DNA of 64,000 nt. Source: Streptomyces sp. NRRL S-37. GTDB taxonomy: Bacteria > Actinomycetota > Actinomycetes > Streptomycetales > Streptomycetaceae. Within the stretch, counting starts at the first letter, position 1, and each line of letters begins with the position of its first letter. The DNA is taken from positions 1 to 64,000 of the forward strand of contig NZ_JOIZ01000012.1 of NCBI RefSeq assembly GCF_000721605.1, in the 5' to 3' direction. The position numbers were made by a program, and so were the translations under genes. Shown piece after piece: positions 26,414 through 35,838 of the stretch. Under the pieces are notes generated by a model. It had not been told where the DNA came from, made no database searches, and was given only the letters and a program-made list of their open reading frames with translations.

Positions 26414-26641
26414 TCAGGGGGCGAGGCACGACACCCCGGGCGCCGTGGCCGGGTCGAGGAGGGAGTCCGGGTCGAGGGCGGCCTTCGGGTCGGCGGCGAT
26501 GTCGTCGACGGCGCTGGGGGCCTCGGTCAGGCAGGTGACCGTCCCCACAGGGTTGTCCACCGCGGCGGCGGGGGCCGTCGGGGCCGTCGCGCCGGCGGCG
26601 GCGAGCAGGACCAGGGCGACCAGGCGCAGGGGAGCGCGCAT
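26414..26641 (-). CDS. Small secreted protein with two cysteines
   Basis: The product is 75 residues from ATG 26641 with GGAG 8 bases upstream. Residues 1-27 form a signal peptide (RAPLRLVALVLLAAAG..., AAA cleavage). The mature part of about 48 residues has two cysteines (VTCLTE and GVSCLAP), which probably form one disulfide once exported, and DPKAALDPDSLLDPATAP between them. Family not recognised. It has no partner gene. Confidence 0.7.
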   Translation of the reverse strand: MRAPLRLVALVLLAAAGATAPTAPAAAVDNPVGTVTCLTEAPSAVDDIAADPKAALDPDSLLDPATAPGVSCLAP

Positions 26642-26740
26642 GCGGGGTTCTCCGTTCTCTTCGGCACGCGGGCATCACGGGACACCCGGGTGGATGGATA
26701 ACCCGCCGTGCCGGACATGGCCACACGCCCCCACCCCGAT

Positions 26741-26796
26741 GGCGGAGCCGCGGACCGGTCCGGCACCCCAACGGCGGAGCCGCGGACGGTCCGGTG
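26741..26796. repeat. Direct repeat in a 345-bp non-coding interval
   Basis: GGCGGAGCCGCGGAC-(C)-GGTCCGG occurs at 26741-26764 and again at 26773-26796. The interval 26642-26986 must hold promoters for the two flanking divergent small genes, and nothing else is recognisable. Confidence 0.6.
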
Positions 26797-26986
26797 GGAC
26801 CCGGACGGTTCCCGAACCGCCCTTCCGTACAGGTCAGGAGTGGTCTCTCTGACAGGACCCTCAGAAGTTGCTCAACTCTGCTTTGGGCCGCGTGGGGGGA
26901 GGGCATCTCCCGGTCACACACGTGAGCGAGGCGCCCACGGGGGGCCGCTTCGGGGGATCACGGGGGAACGAAAGGAGGGTGACGCC

Positions 26987-27241
26987 ATGGTCGGCATCAT
27001 CCTGGTCGCGCTTTTCGTGCTGGTGGTCGCGGTCGTGAGTGCCGCGCGCAGGCCCGCGCGGCGGGTGGGCGCCGGCCGTCGCGGCAAGGGCCGCGACAGC
27101 TGGTGGGCGGGAGACGGCGGAGGCAGCGGCGGGTCCTGCTCGTCGGGTTCCGCCGGAGGATCGTCCTGCGGGGGTGGCTCGTCCTGCGGAGGCGGGTCGT
27201 CCTGCGGGGGCGGCGGCGGATGCGGTGGAGGAGGCGGCTGA
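26987..27241 (+). CDS. Tiny membrane protein with Cys/Gly/Ser repeat tail
   Basis: The product is 84 residues, ATG preceded by AAGGAGG. Residues 2-20 are a single hydrophobic helix (VGIILVALFVLVVAVVSA), followed by an Arg-rich stretch (RRPARRVGAGRRGKGR). The remainder is almost entirely Gly, Ser and Cys, with the phrase SSCGGG repeated three times and five to six cysteines overall. The basic patch after the helix predicts an inside tail, so the cysteines would be cytosolic and could bind metal. Homologues of this style occur in actinobacteria, often as poorly defined proteins. No function can be assigned. Confidence 0.65.
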   Translation: MVGIILVALFVLVVAVVSAARRPARRVGAGRRGKGRDSWWAGDGGGSGGSCSSGSAGGSSCGGGSSCGGGSSCGGGGGCGGGGG

Positions 27242-27284
27242 CACGGGGCAGCCCGCCTCCGCATCGGGGGATGACGCATCCGCG

Positions 27285-27318
27285 ACAGCGGGGTCCGCAC
27301 CTGGGCGGACCCCGCTGT
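27285..27318 (+). terminator. Terminator after the Cys/Gly-rich gene
   Basis: ACAGCGGGGTCCGC (27285-27298) pairs perfectly with 27305-27318 around a 6-base loop. Confidence 0.85.
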
Positions 27319-27352
27319 GCCGTTCCTGGGCGGACCCCGCTGTGCCGTTCCT
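27303..27352. repeat. 25-bp tandem duplication of the terminator's right arm
   Basis: The 25 bases at 27303-27327 (beginning GGGCGGACCCCGCTG) are repeated exactly at 27328-27352, so the left arm can pair with either copy. Confidence 0.85.
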
Positions 27353-27633
27353 GTGTGCGGTCCGTCGGCGTACGCCGTCACTTCGGAGCGCACACCGAGG
27401 TTGAACAGGTGAGCTGAGGAGCCCCCCAAGGGATGGAAAAGCCACGAAGTTGGGTAAAAACGCTGTGGTGGCCCCACAGTTCATGATTGCCTATAAAACA
27501 CCGACACGGCCCTCGGACTCCCCGCGGACCCTTCTTCCGGCCGGGCGACCGGGCTGACGGGCCGAGTCCCCCGGCGCGGCCGGGGTGCGCGACCCCTTGT
27601 CTCACTCTCCTTGCGTGCCAGCGGAGCCGATCC

Positions 27634-28185
27634 ATGCTCACGACCCTGAACACCTCCTATTCCGATACGCGCGCGGCCGACCTCGCCTGGGCCCTGGGGC
27701 GCGAGCCGCTTCCCGCGCTGGCCACGCTCGATCTCGAACTGGCCGGAAGAAAGGTTCAGTTGAGACTGCTCGGCGCGTCCCACCAGGTGCTGCTGGAGGA
27801 GGAGCGAGGCCTCTGCTCGGAGACGGTGGCGTGCATTCCGGGCAGCAGGACGCCGCTTCCGCTGGGCGTGGCCAAGCGGGTGGACGACTGGGAGTACGAG
27901 TTCGCCGCCCGGGTGGAGGTGTTCTCCCCGGGGGCCTTCGCGGGCCGTGCCCAGGAGCTGCTGGCCCTGGTCTCCGACCATCCGCAGGGTCTCGCCGGGG
28001 TCTTCCCCGGCAGTCCGCACGCGTTCACGGCGATGCTCGCCCAGAGCCATGAGGGCCAGGTGCACTGGCGGACCTGGCACGCCTACCCGCAGGACGGGCA
28101 GCTCGTGGCGACGCGGACGAGAGTGGGGGTGCGGGTGAGACCGGCCGGGGAAGTAGTTGCTCGTACCAATATCGGGCAGGCGTAA
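27634..28185 (+). CDS. DUF2617 family protein
   Basis: The product is 183 residues, ATG with GGAG 7 bases upstream. The pattern is that of DUF2617: N-terminal TSYSDTRAADLAWALG, LQLRLLGASHQVLLEEE-like beta-strands, YEFAARVEVFSPGAF, then LVSDHPQGLAGVFPGSPHAFTAM and a C-terminal HWRTWHAYPQDGQLVATRTRV. Function unknown. In actinobacteria it is repeatedly found beside the membrane spermidine-synthase-like gene, as here (59 bases downstream), so a shared role is likely. Confidence 0.8.
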   Translation: MLTTLNTSYSDTRAADLAWALGREPLPALATLDLELAGRKVQLRLLGASHQVLLEEERGLCSETVACIPGSRTPLPLGVAKRVDDWEYEFAARVEVFSPGAFAGRAQELLALVSDHPQGLAGVFPGSPHAFTAMLAQSHEGQVHWRTWHAYPQDGQLVATRTRVGVRVRPAGEVVARTNIGQA

Positions 28186-28225
28186 ACAAAGACCACACGT
28201 GTGGGTGACGTTGTGCGGCGGGGGT

Positions 28226-28240
28226 GTGACGTAACGTCAC
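28226..28240 (+). promoter_or_regulatory. 15-bp palindrome overlapping a leaderless -10 box
   Basis: GTGACGT-A-ACGTCAC is a perfect odd palindrome. Its centre contains TAACGT (28232-28237) at -13 to -8 from the GTG at 28245. A regulator bound here would directly occlude the promoter. Confidence 0.6.
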
Positions 28241-28244
28241 TGGG

Positions 28245-29918
28245 GTGATCGAGCCGCAGGCCCCCGCACCGCCCGGTTCCGCGCAGTCCTGGGAGGGGCC
28301 GGGCGGCCCCGCCGGCGACGCGGGGAGTGCGCTGCGGCTGCCGGTGCGGCAGGGCACGGGGAGGTTCCTGGTCCTCACCGGTGTGTTCGTCTGTGCGGCC
28401 TGCGGACTCGTGTACGAGCTGGAACTGGTCGCGCTGGCCACGTATCTGATGGGCGACTCGGTCGCCCAGACGTCGGTCGTGCTGTCCGTGATGGTCTTCG
28501 CGATGGGCATCGGCTCCCTCGCCGCGAAACGGCTGCGGCGGCACGCGGCGGCCGGGTTCGGCGCCGTCGAGGCGGCCCTCGCCCTCGTCGGCGGATGCAG
28601 CGCGATGGCGCTGTACGCCGTGTTCGCCTGGACGGGTGACTGGGGCGGGGCGTGGGCGAGCGGCCCACGCGCGCTGCTGGTCGCCTTCTCCCTCGCCACC
28701 GGGCTGCTGATCGGGGCCGAGGTGCCGCTGCTGATGGAGCTGATCCAGCGGATCCGCCGGCAGGACGCGGGCCGCGCGGTGGCCGACCTGTCCGCCGCGG
28801 ACTACGTCGGCGCGCTCGTCGGCGGGCTCGCCTTCCCCTTCCTCCTCCTGCCGCTGCTCGGCCAGTTGACCGGCGCGCTGATCACGGGCGCCGTCAACGC
28901 GGCCGTCGGCGGGGCGCTGGTGCTCGGGCTGTTCCGGCAGGACCTCACGCGGCGCGCCCGCCGGCTGCTGGTCACCGCCAACGTGTGCGTGCTCGCGGTC
29001 CTCGCCTCGGCGGCCGTCCTCGTCGACGACTTCGAGCGGGCCGCCCGGCACGCCATGTACGGCTCCGACGTGCGGGTGGCCCTGCAGACGGACGTCCAGG
29101 AGGTGCTGCTCACCGGCGGGCGGGAAGGGCGGCCCCTGAACCTGTTCCTCGACGGGCGGCTGCGGGTCAGCGGCCGGGACGAACTCCGGTACCACGAGGC
29201 GCTGGTGCACCCCGCCATGTACGGGCCGCACGCGCGCGTGCTCGTCCTCGGCGGCGGTGACGGGCTGGCCGTCCGCGAGGTGCTGCGCCACACCGGGGTG
29301 CGCCGGGTCGACGTCGTCGAGATCGACGCGGGCGTGGTGCGGCTGGCCCGCCGCGATCCGGCGCTGTCCGCGCTGAACACGCACGCCCTCGACGATCCGC
29401 GCGTACGGGTGACCACCGCGGACGCCTTCGACTGGCTGCGCGGGGCGCCCCCGGCGGCGTACGACGTCGTCGTCTCGGACCTGCCGCATCCCGGGATCAC
29501 CGCGAGCACCAAGCTGTACTCGCAGGAGTTCTACGGGCTGGCCCGGCGGGTGCTGGCGCCCGGCGGGCGGCTCGTGGTGCACGGGGGCGCGGTGGCGACC
29601 CGCCCCCGCGACTTCTGGACGGTGGACGCGACGCTCCGCGCGGCGGGGCTGCGTACCGCCGTGTACCGGGTGAGCGGGCGGCGGGCCGGTTTCGCCGCCG
29701 GGCCCGACCGGGGGGCCACGGCCACCGCCCACGCCCACCGCGACTGGGGGTTCGTGCTGGCCGCCCGGAACGTTCCGGTACCCCGTCTCGACCCCGCCGG
29801 GCCGCGTCCGCGCACCCTCACCGACGCCTCCCTCACGGCGGACGTCCGGGCGGCGGAGCGCACCCGGGTGGCCGGTCCGCCGCCGTCCACGCTGGTGCAC
29901 CCCAGGTATTCCGGCTGA
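28245..29918 (+). CDS. Membrane-anchored spermidine-synthase-like protein
   Basis: The product is 557 residues. An N-terminal half with about seven membrane helices ([21 protein letters not shown]... to about 275) is fused to a soluble spermidine/spermine synthase domain. The S-adenosyl-binding motif is [18 protein letters not shown], with acidic loop [15 protein letters not shown] and DLPHP in place of the usual D-x-x-DP aspartate signature. Aminopropyltransferases need an Asp in that proton-abstracting position, and here D(LPHP) is retained. The true substrate is uncertain, because many such fusions are not proven polyamine enzymes. It is probably leaderless. Confidence 0.82.
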   Translation: MIEPQAPAPPGSAQSWEGPGGPAGDAGSALRLPVRQGTGRFLVLTGVFVCAACGLVYELELVALATYLMGDSVAQTSVVLSVMVFAMGIGSLAAKRLRRHAAAGFGAVEAALALVGGCSAMALYAVFAWTGDWGGAWASGPRALLVAFSLATGLLIGAEVPLLMELIQRIRRQDAGRAVADLSAADYVGALVGGLAFPFLLLPLLGQLTGALITGAVNAAVGGALVLGLFRQDLTRRARRLLVTANVCVLAVLASAAVLVDDFERAARHAMYGSDVRVALQTDVQEVLLTGGREGRPLNLFLDGRLRVSGRDELRYHEALVHPAMYGPHARVLVLGGGDGLAVREVLRHTGVRRVDVVEIDAGVVRLARRDPALSALNTHALDDPRVRVTTADAFDWLRGAPPAAYDVVVSDLPHPGITASTKLYSQEFYGLARRVLAPGGRLVVHGGAVATRPRDFWTVDATLRAAGLRTAVYRVSGRRAGFAAGPDRGATATAHAHRDWGFVLAARNVPVPRLDPAGPRPRTLTDASLTADVRAAERTRVAGPPPSTLVHPRYSG

Positions 29919-29990
29919 GCCCCTTACTACGTTCCGCGCCGACGCGCCGCGACTTCCCGTCGACGGGGGTGCGGTCCGGCGTCGCGTGGG

Positions 29991-29996
29991 TAGGCT
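29991..29996 (+). promoter_or_regulatory. -10 box TAGGCT of a leaderless gene
   Basis: It lies at -14 to -9 from the ATG at 30005, and no Shine-Dalgarno is present. Confidence 0.45.
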
Positions 29997-30004
29997 CCGC
30001 ATTC

Positions 30005-30901
30005 ATGGAGCACGAGGTGTTCGTTCCGGTCGAGGCGGAGCGGCTCAGGGAGGTGCTGGACGACCCCGCGCGGGTCGCCCGGGCGGTGCCCGGGCTCCAG
30101 CACGACGCCGGCGCGGATCCCGTCGCCGGACGGCTGAAGATCCGCGTCGGCGGCCACTCCGTCACCTACCGGGGTGCCGTACGGGTGTCCGCGCGGGACG
30201 ACGGTTCCTACGCCGTCGAGGGCGAGGCGGCGGAGGCCCGCGGCAGCGGCTCGGTGAAGCTCGCGCTGCGGCTGCGGGTGCGGTCCGTGGAGGGCGGTAC
30301 CGCTCTTGTCGTCTCGGGTACGGCTTCGGCCGACGGCCGGGTCACGGGCTTCCCGGCGGACGCGGTGGCCTCGGCGGTGGCGCGCCTGCTGAACCGTTTC
30401 GCGGAGAACCTGGGGGCCGACGCGGCGGAGCGGGGGTCCGGGGAGCCGGAGTCGCCCGAGTTGTTGTCGACGGGGGATTTCGAGCCGCGGGCCACGGACG
30501 ACTTCGAGACCACGCCGGACGCGGAGGACGCGGCTGTGCCGGCGCCCGGTGATCCGGCGCCGGCGCCTGATGAGCCGGCGTCCGCTCCGGAGACGGAGGA
30601 CGTTCCGTCGGTTGCTCCGGATGCGGAGGACGTGTCGCCGTCCGTCTTCGACGCGGAGGTTCCGGCGTCCTCCTTCGAGGCGGACGACGACTCCGTGGCC
30701 GAGGCGGCGCATGCCCGGCGGACGATGATCGGCCGCAGTGCGGAGGAGGTGGACCATGCGCCGCCGCGCGGGCGCTATGCGCCTGTTCCCGCGCCGCAGA
30801 CGGTCGCCTCCGTCACGCCCCTGCGGTGGGCCGCGCCGGCGGCGGCGCTGGCGGTCGCCTCGGTGGTCGTCGCGGTCAGGGCGCTGCGCAGACGTCACTG
30901 A
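30005..30901 (+). CDS. CoxG/SRPBCC-domain protein with C-terminal membrane anchor
   Basis: The product is 298 residues. Residues 1-145 form a START-like SRPBCC domain of the CoxG type (MEHEVFVPVEAERLREVLDDP, ARAVPGL, VGGHSVTYRGAV, LLNRFAENLG). Residues about 146-265 are an acidic, Pro/Ala/Asp/Glu-rich linker without structure. Residues about 272-292 are hydrophobic (WAAPAAALAVASVVVAV) followed by RALRRRH, a tail anchor with a positive cytosolic end. CoxG recruits CO dehydrogenase to the membrane in other bacteria (family knowledge), but no coxMSL genes are here, so the partner is unknown. Leaderless start. Confidence 0.75.
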   Translation: MEHEVFVPVEAERLREVLDDPARVARAVPGLQHDAGADPVAGRLKIRVGGHSVTYRGAVRVSARDDGSYAVEGEAAEARGSGSVKLALRLRVRSVEGGTALVVSGTASADGRVTGFPADAVASAVARLLNRFAENLGADAAERGSGEPESPELLSTGDFEPRATDDFETTPDAEDAAVPAPGDPAPAPDEPASAPETEDVPSVAPDAEDVSPSVFDAEVPASSFEADDDSVAEAAHARRTMIGRSAEEVDHAPPRGRYAPVPAPQTVASVTPLRWAAPAAALAVASVVVAVRALRRRH

Positions 30902-30939
30902 GGTGCCGTTGCGTCGGTACTGTTGCGTCGGTGCCGGGC

Positions 30940-31019
30940 GGGGGGTGTTCGCGCGGCCCGGCGCTTGCGGGGTGCCGTCGCGCCCACCCGTGCCGCCCCA
31001 GCGGCACGACTGCCCGCGG
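30940..31019 (+). repeat. 80-bp dispersed intergenic repeat, copy 1
   Basis: The element starts GGGGGGTGTTCGCGCGG, contains GTGCCGTCGCGCCCACCC and a small hairpin GTGCCGC-CCCA-GCGGCAC, and ends ACTGCCCGCGG. Near-identical copies lie at 31029-31107 and 39170-39249. Confidence 0.85.
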
Positions 31020-31028
31020 GAACGGGAC

Positions 31029-31107
31029 GGGGGGTGTTCGCGCGGCCCGGCGCTTGCGGGGTGCCGTCGCGCCCACCCGTGCCGCCCTGCGGCACGACTG
31101 CCCGCGG
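31029..31107 (+). repeat. 80-bp dispersed intergenic repeat, copy 2
   Basis: It is identical to copy 1 except that the hairpin loop is shorter (CCGCCCTGCGG). It lies 9 bases downstream in the same orientation, between the SRPBCC and epimerase genes. Confidence 0.85.
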
Positions 31108-31154
31108 AGAGCGGGGAGTGCCTGCGGAGGGCGGCGTGTTGTCGGTCGTCCCAG

Positions 31155-31160
31155 TAGGGT
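31155..31160 (+). promoter_or_regulatory. -10 box TAGGGT of leaderless epimerase gene
   Basis: It lies exactly at -12 to -7 from the GTG at 31167, the ideal position for transcription starting at the first base of the start codon. Confidence 0.6.
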
Positions 31161-31166
31161 CGTCGC

Positions 31167-31955
31167 GTGAGTGACGGAGAGATCACGCTGACCGCGGGTG
31201 ACGCGGAGGTGACCGTGCTGCCGGGGAACGGCGGGCGGGTCGGAGGACTGCGGGTCGGGGGCGTCGAGCTGCTGCGGCAGGGGGAGCGGTTCGGGTGCTT
31301 CCCGATGGTGCCCTGGTGCGGACGGATCCGCGACGGACGGTTCCGGGACGGCGCGACCGTGCACCGGATGCCGCTCAACGCCCCGCCGAACGCCATCCAC
31401 GGCACCGCCCGCGACGCCGCCTGGCGCACCGCCCGCACGAGCACCGACGAGGCCGTGCTCACGTACGACCTCGTCGAGCCCTGGCCGTACTCCGGGCGGG
31501 TCACCCAGCAGATCGCGCTGACCGGGGACTCCCTGACGCTGACGATGAGCGTGGAGACGTACGAGTCGTCCTTCCCGGCGCAGATCGGCTGGCACCCGTG
31601 GTTCAACCGCAACCTCGGCGGCGAGGACGTCGCGATCGACTTCGCGCCCGCCTGGCAGGAGGAGCGGGGTGACGACCACCTGCCGACGGGCCGTCGGATC
31701 GACCCGAAGCCCGGGCCGTGGGACGACTGTTTCGGGATGCCCGGCGGCGTCGACGTCACCCTCACCTGGCCGGGGCGGCTGGAGCTGAAGGTGACCAGCC
31801 GGGAGGAGTGGGTCGTCGTCTACGACGAGCAGCGCGAGGCCGTCTGCGTGGAACCGCAGACCGGGCCGCCGAACGGGCTGAACACCCACCCCCGCCTGGT
31901 CACCCCGCTGGAGCCGCTGGAGGCCTCGACCACCTGGACCTGGACCCGCCTCTAA
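31167..31955 (+). CDS. Aldose 1-epimerase family protein
   Basis: The product is 262 residues with a galactose-mutarotase-like beta-sandwich. Conserved elements are MVPWCGRIRDGRF, PNAIHGTARDAAW (catalytic-type His), SFPAQIGWHPWFNRNL (second His) and VCVEPQTGPPNGLN (catalytic Glu). It interconverts anomers of a hexose or hexose phosphate. It is likely to serve the same carbohydrate metabolism as the aldolase gene nearby, although pyrE intervenes. GTG leaderless start. The pyrE start follows 10 bases later with its own -10 box. Confidence 0.87.
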   Translation: MSDGEITLTAGDAEVTVLPGNGGRVGGLRVGGVELLRQGERFGCFPMVPWCGRIRDGRFRDGATVHRMPLNAPPNAIHGTARDAAWRTARTSTDEAVLTYDLVEPWPYSGRVTQQIALTGDSLTLTMSVETYESSFPAQIGWHPWFNRNLGGEDVAIDFAPAWQEERGDDHLPTGRRIDPKPGPWDDCFGMPGGVDVTLTWPGRLELKVTSREEWVVVYDEQREAVCVEPQTGPPNGLNTHPRLVTPLEPLEASTTWTWTRL

Positions 31956-31958
31956 GCT
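31953..31958 (+). promoter_or_regulatory. Possible -10 box TAAGCT for pyrE
   Basis: It overlaps the epimerase stop codon and lies at -13 to -8 from the pyrE ATG, which has no Shine-Dalgarno. pyrE may therefore have an independent leaderless promoter in addition to read-through. Confidence 0.45.
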
Positions 31959-31965
31959 GGCTGCC

Positions 31966-32514
31966 ATGAGTGACGTACGCGGCGCGCTGCTGCAGCAGAT
32001 CAAGGACAAGGCCGTGGTGCACGGCAAGGTGACCCTCTCCTCCGGTCTGGAGGCCGACTACTACGTCGACCTGCGCCGCATCACCCTCGACGGCGAGGCC
32101 GCCCCGCTGGTCGGGCAGGTGCTGCTGGACCTGACCGAGGGGCTGGAGTTCGACGCGGTGGGCGGGCTGACCATGGGCGCCGACCCGGTGGCGGCCGCCA
32201 TGCTGCACGCCGCCGCCGCGCGCGGCCGGAGGCTGGACGCCTTCGTCGTCCGCAAGGCCGCCAAGGCGCACGGGCTGCAGCGGCGCGTCGAGGGCCCGGA
32301 CATCAAGGGCCGCCGCGTCCTCGTCGTCGAGGACACCTCCACCACCGGCGGCTCCCCGCTCACCGCCGTCGAGGCCGTGCGCGAGGCCGGGGCCGAGGTC
32401 GTGGCCGTCGCGACGATCGTCGACCGGGCGACCGGCGCCGCCGAGAAGATCCAGGAGGGCGCCGGGGTGCCGTACCTGTTCGCCTACGACAAGGACGAGC
32501 TCGGCCTCGACTGA
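31966..32514 (+). CDS. pyrE: Orotate phosphoribosyltransferase
   Basis: The enzyme has 182 residues and converts orotate and PRPP to OMP in pyrimidine synthesis. The PRPP loop VLVVEDTSTTGGS (about 115-127) and the flexible-loop residues FVVRKAAKAHG (about 87-97, with the catalytic Lys) are intact. The N-terminus SSGLEADYYVDLRRI binds orotate. Length matches actinobacterial PyrE. The rest of the pyr genes are elsewhere, as usual in Streptomyces. Confidence 0.95.
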   Translation: MSDVRGALLQQIKDKAVVHGKVTLSSGLEADYYVDLRRITLDGEAAPLVGQVLLDLTEGLEFDAVGGLTMGADPVAAAMLHAAAARGRRLDAFVVRKAAKAHGLQRRVEGPDIKGRRVLVVEDTSTTGGSPLTAVEAVREAGAEVVAVATIVDRATGAAEKIQEGAGVPYLFAYDKDELGLD

Positions 32515-32676
32515 GACCACCGGGTCCGACATCCCGCCGCATAACGACTTGACCTGCGCCGTCGACCGGACGGGCAAGTCTGGGAAGATGGCCCCGACAA
32601 CGACGTCGCATCCAAGGTTCCAGGTCAGGGCCGACCGTACGCAGTACGCCACACCGCACGCATAAGGAGCGGACAG

Positions 32677-33708
<1,032 letters not shown>

Positions 33709-33723
33709 CACCGCGTGGAGGTG

Positions 33724-33755
33724 GGAGCCCGGTACCGCACGCGGTGCCGGGCTCC
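33724..33755 (+). terminator. fbaA terminator
   Basis: A 15-bp stem with one mismatch (GGAGCCCGG-T-ACCGC arm, 2-base loop) is located 15 bases past the fbaA stop. It ends 5 bases before the -10 box of the next gene. Confidence 0.85.
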
Positions 33756-33760
33756 TTCCG

Positions 33761-33766
33761 TATGCT
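33761..33766 (+). promoter_or_regulatory. -10 box TATGCT of leaderless MFS gene
   Basis: It lies exactly at -12 to -7 from ATG 33773. Confidence 0.6.
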
Positions 33767-33772
33767 CGCCGC

Positions 33773-35242
33773 ATGCCCGACGTCCGGCTGGCCTCCCCGC
33801 AGGGCAGGTGGATCCTGCTCACCACGGTCCTCGGCTCCAGCATGGCCCTGCTGGACTCCACCGTGGTCAACGTCGCCCTCCCGCGCATCGGCCGCGACCT
33901 CGACACCGACCTCGCCGCCCTCCAGTGGACCGTCAACGCCTACATGGTCACGCTGGCCGGGCTGATCCTGCTCGGCGGGGCGCTGGGCGACCGGTACGGG
34001 CGGCGGAAGGTGTTCGTCGTCGGCGTGCTGTGGTTCGCCGCGGCCTCCCTGCTGTGCGGCCTCGCCCCGAACACCGGCGTCCTCATCGCCGCACGCGCGC
34101 TCCAGGGCGTCGGCGGCGCCCTGCTCACGCCCGGCTCGCTCGCCCTCATCCAGGCCACCTTCCACCCCGACGACCGGGGCCGCGCGGTCGGCCTGTGGTC
34201 CGGCTTCGGCGGGATCGGCGCGGCCGTCGGGCCGTTCGTCGGCGGCTGGCTGGTGGACGGGCCCGGCTGGCGCTGGGTGTTCCTCCTCAACGTGCCGCTC
34301 GCCCTGCTGTGCGCCCCCGTCGCCGTCCGCCACGTGCCGGAGTCGACGGGAGGGGAGCACGAGGGCCGGTTCGACGTCCTCGGCGCCGCGCTCGGCGCGG
34401 TCGCCCTCGCGCTGGTGACGTACGCGCTGATCGAGGCCGGCGAGGGGTCCCTCGTGGTCGCCGTCTCCGCGGTCGCCGGGTCGGCCGCCGCGGTCGCGTT
34501 CGTCCTCGTCGAGAGGCGCCGCCCGCACCCGATGATGCCGCTCGACATCTTCGCCTCCCGGCAGTTCACCGCCGTCAACCTGGTCACGCTGTGCGTGTAC
34601 GCGGCCTTCGGCGGGTTCTTCTTCCTCGCCGCGCTCCAGCTCCAGGTCGTCGTCGGCTGGTCCGCGCTCGCCGCCGGTACGGCCATGCTGCCCACGACCG
34701 CCCTGATGCTGCTGCTCTCCGCCCGCTCCGGTGAACTCGGCGACCGCATCGGCCCGCGCATCCCGCTCACTGTCGGACCGCTGCTGTGCGCCGCCGGGAT
34801 GCTGCTGATGCTGCGGGTGGGGCCCGGCGCCTCGTACGCCACCGAGGTGCTGCCCGCGCTGCTGGTGCTCGGCCTCGGCATGGTCACCCTGGTCGCCCCG
34901 CTCACCGCGACCGTCCTCGCCTCCGTGGCCACCGCGCGGGCGGGCCTGGCCAGCGGCATCAACAACGCCGCCGCCCGCGCGGCCGGCCTCGTGGCCGTGG
35001 CCGCGCTGCCGCTGCTCGCCGGGATGGGCCCGGAGGCGTACCGGCTCCCCGACGCCTTCGACGACGCGTTCCGGCGGGCGATGCTGCTGTGCGCGGCCGT
35101 CCTGGCGGCCGGATCGGCGATCGCCTGGGCGACCGTGCGCCGCCCGGCCCCCGGCTGCCCGCACCCCGAGTGCCACACCCACGGCAGCGTGGCGGTGCCC
35201 CCGCTGGAGACGGGGGAGGAGGGCGGGAGTCCGCCCCGCTGA
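33773..35242 (+). CDS. MFS drug:H+ antiporter (DHA2/EmrB-QacA type, 14 TM)
   Basis: The product is 489 residues with about 14 hydrophobic segments. It has motif D1 at LLDSTVVNVALPRIGRDL, motif A GDRYGRRKVFVVG, RALQGVGGALLTPGSLALI and motif C GPFVGGWLVDGPGWRWVF. These are the signatures of the 14-helix proton-driven multidrug exporters. A His/Cys-rich end (CPHPECHTHG) follows the last helix and is unusual for the family, possibly metal-binding. No TetR-type regulator is adjacent. The DUF3151 gene starts at or just after the stop. Confidence 0.87.
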   Translation: MPDVRLASPQGRWILLTTVLGSSMALLDSTVVNVALPRIGRDLDTDLAALQWTVNAYMVTLAGLILLGGALGDRYGRRKVFVVGVLWFAAASLLCGLAPNTGVLIAARALQGVGGALLTPGSLALIQATFHPDDRGRAVGLWSGFGGIGAAVGPFVGGWLVDGPGWRWVFLLNVPLALLCAPVAVRHVPESTGGEHEGRFDVLGAALGAVALALVTYALIEAGEGSLVVAVSAVAGSAAAVAFVLVERRRPHPMMPLDIFASRQFTAVNLVTLCVYAAFGGFFFLAALQLQVVVGWSALAAGTAMLPTTALMLLLSARSGELGDRIGPRIPLTVGPLLCAAGMLLMLRVGPGASYATEVLPALLVLGLGMVTLVAPLTATVLASVATARAGLASGINNAAARAAGLVAVAALPLLAGMGPEAYRLPDAFDDAFRRAMLLCAAVLAAGSAIAWATVRRPAPGCPHPECHTHGSVAVPPLETGEEGGSPPR

Positions 35243-35259
35243 TGTACGAGACTGGACCC

Positions 35260-35673
35260 ATGTCGATTCACGAGAACCTCCTCGGGGGCCCGCCCCCGAC
35301 CCACCTCCCCGACGACCCGGGCCCGCGCGAGCTGCTCGCCTCCGGCGCCTCTCCCGCCGACGCCGCCGCCAAGTACCCCACCTCCTCGCTGGCCTGGGCC
35401 CGGCTGGCCGACGAGGCATTCGAGCGGGGCAGCGTCGTGGAGTCGTACGCGTACGCCCGTACGGGTTACCACCGCGGACTGGACGCGCTGCGCCGCAACG
35501 GCTGGAAGGGCCACGGCCCGGTGCCGTGGGAGCACGAGCCCAACCGCGGCTTCCTGCGCGCCCTGCACGCCCTCGCCCGCGCCGCGCAGGCGATCGGCGA
35601 GCAGGAGGAGTACGAGCGCTGCTCGCAGTTCCTGAAGGACTCCTCGCCGACGGCGGCCCAGGTCCTCGGCTGA
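35260..35673 (+). CDS. DUF3151 family protein
   Basis: The product is 137 residues with the recognisable actinobacterial pattern MSIHENLLGGPPPTHLPDDP, AAKYPTSSLAWARLADEAF, SYAYARTGYHRGLDALRRNGWKGHGPVPWEHEPNRGF (middle third) and RCSQFLKDSSPTAAQ at the end. All-helical, TPR-like. Function unknown. ATG 35260 is the usual start in relatives. ATG 35242 overlaps the MFS stop (TGATG) and would add six residues. Confidence 0.85.
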   Translation: MSIHENLLGGPPPTHLPDDPGPRELLASGASPADAAAKYPTSSLAWARLADEAFERGSVVESYAYARTGYHRGLDALRRNGWKGHGPVPWEHEPNRGFLRALHALARAAQAIGEQEEYERCSQFLKDSSPTAAQVLG

Positions 35674-35838
35674 CCGGCTGACCGGCTGACCTGTGATGTC
35701 TCCGGGGCCCGCCTGTGCGCAGGCGGGCCTTGCGGTCGTGGGGGACGATTGCGCAGGATGCACCGTGGGGACCGGGGCCCCCGTGCCGGTAACGGCAGGG
35801 GCGGACCGCTACCCGGAGTACAGGTACAGGAGACAGCG

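Larger units (their letters stand above)
27242..27633. other. 392-bp non-coding interval with terminator, tandem repeat and AT-rich patch
   Basis: A terminator and a 25-bp duplication (27285-27352) come first. A small hairpin CTGTGG...CCACAG (27463-27479) and an unusually AT-rich patch around 27440-27505 (GTAAAAACG, CTATAAAAC) follow and probably contain the promoter of the DUF2617 gene. Confidence 0.5.
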
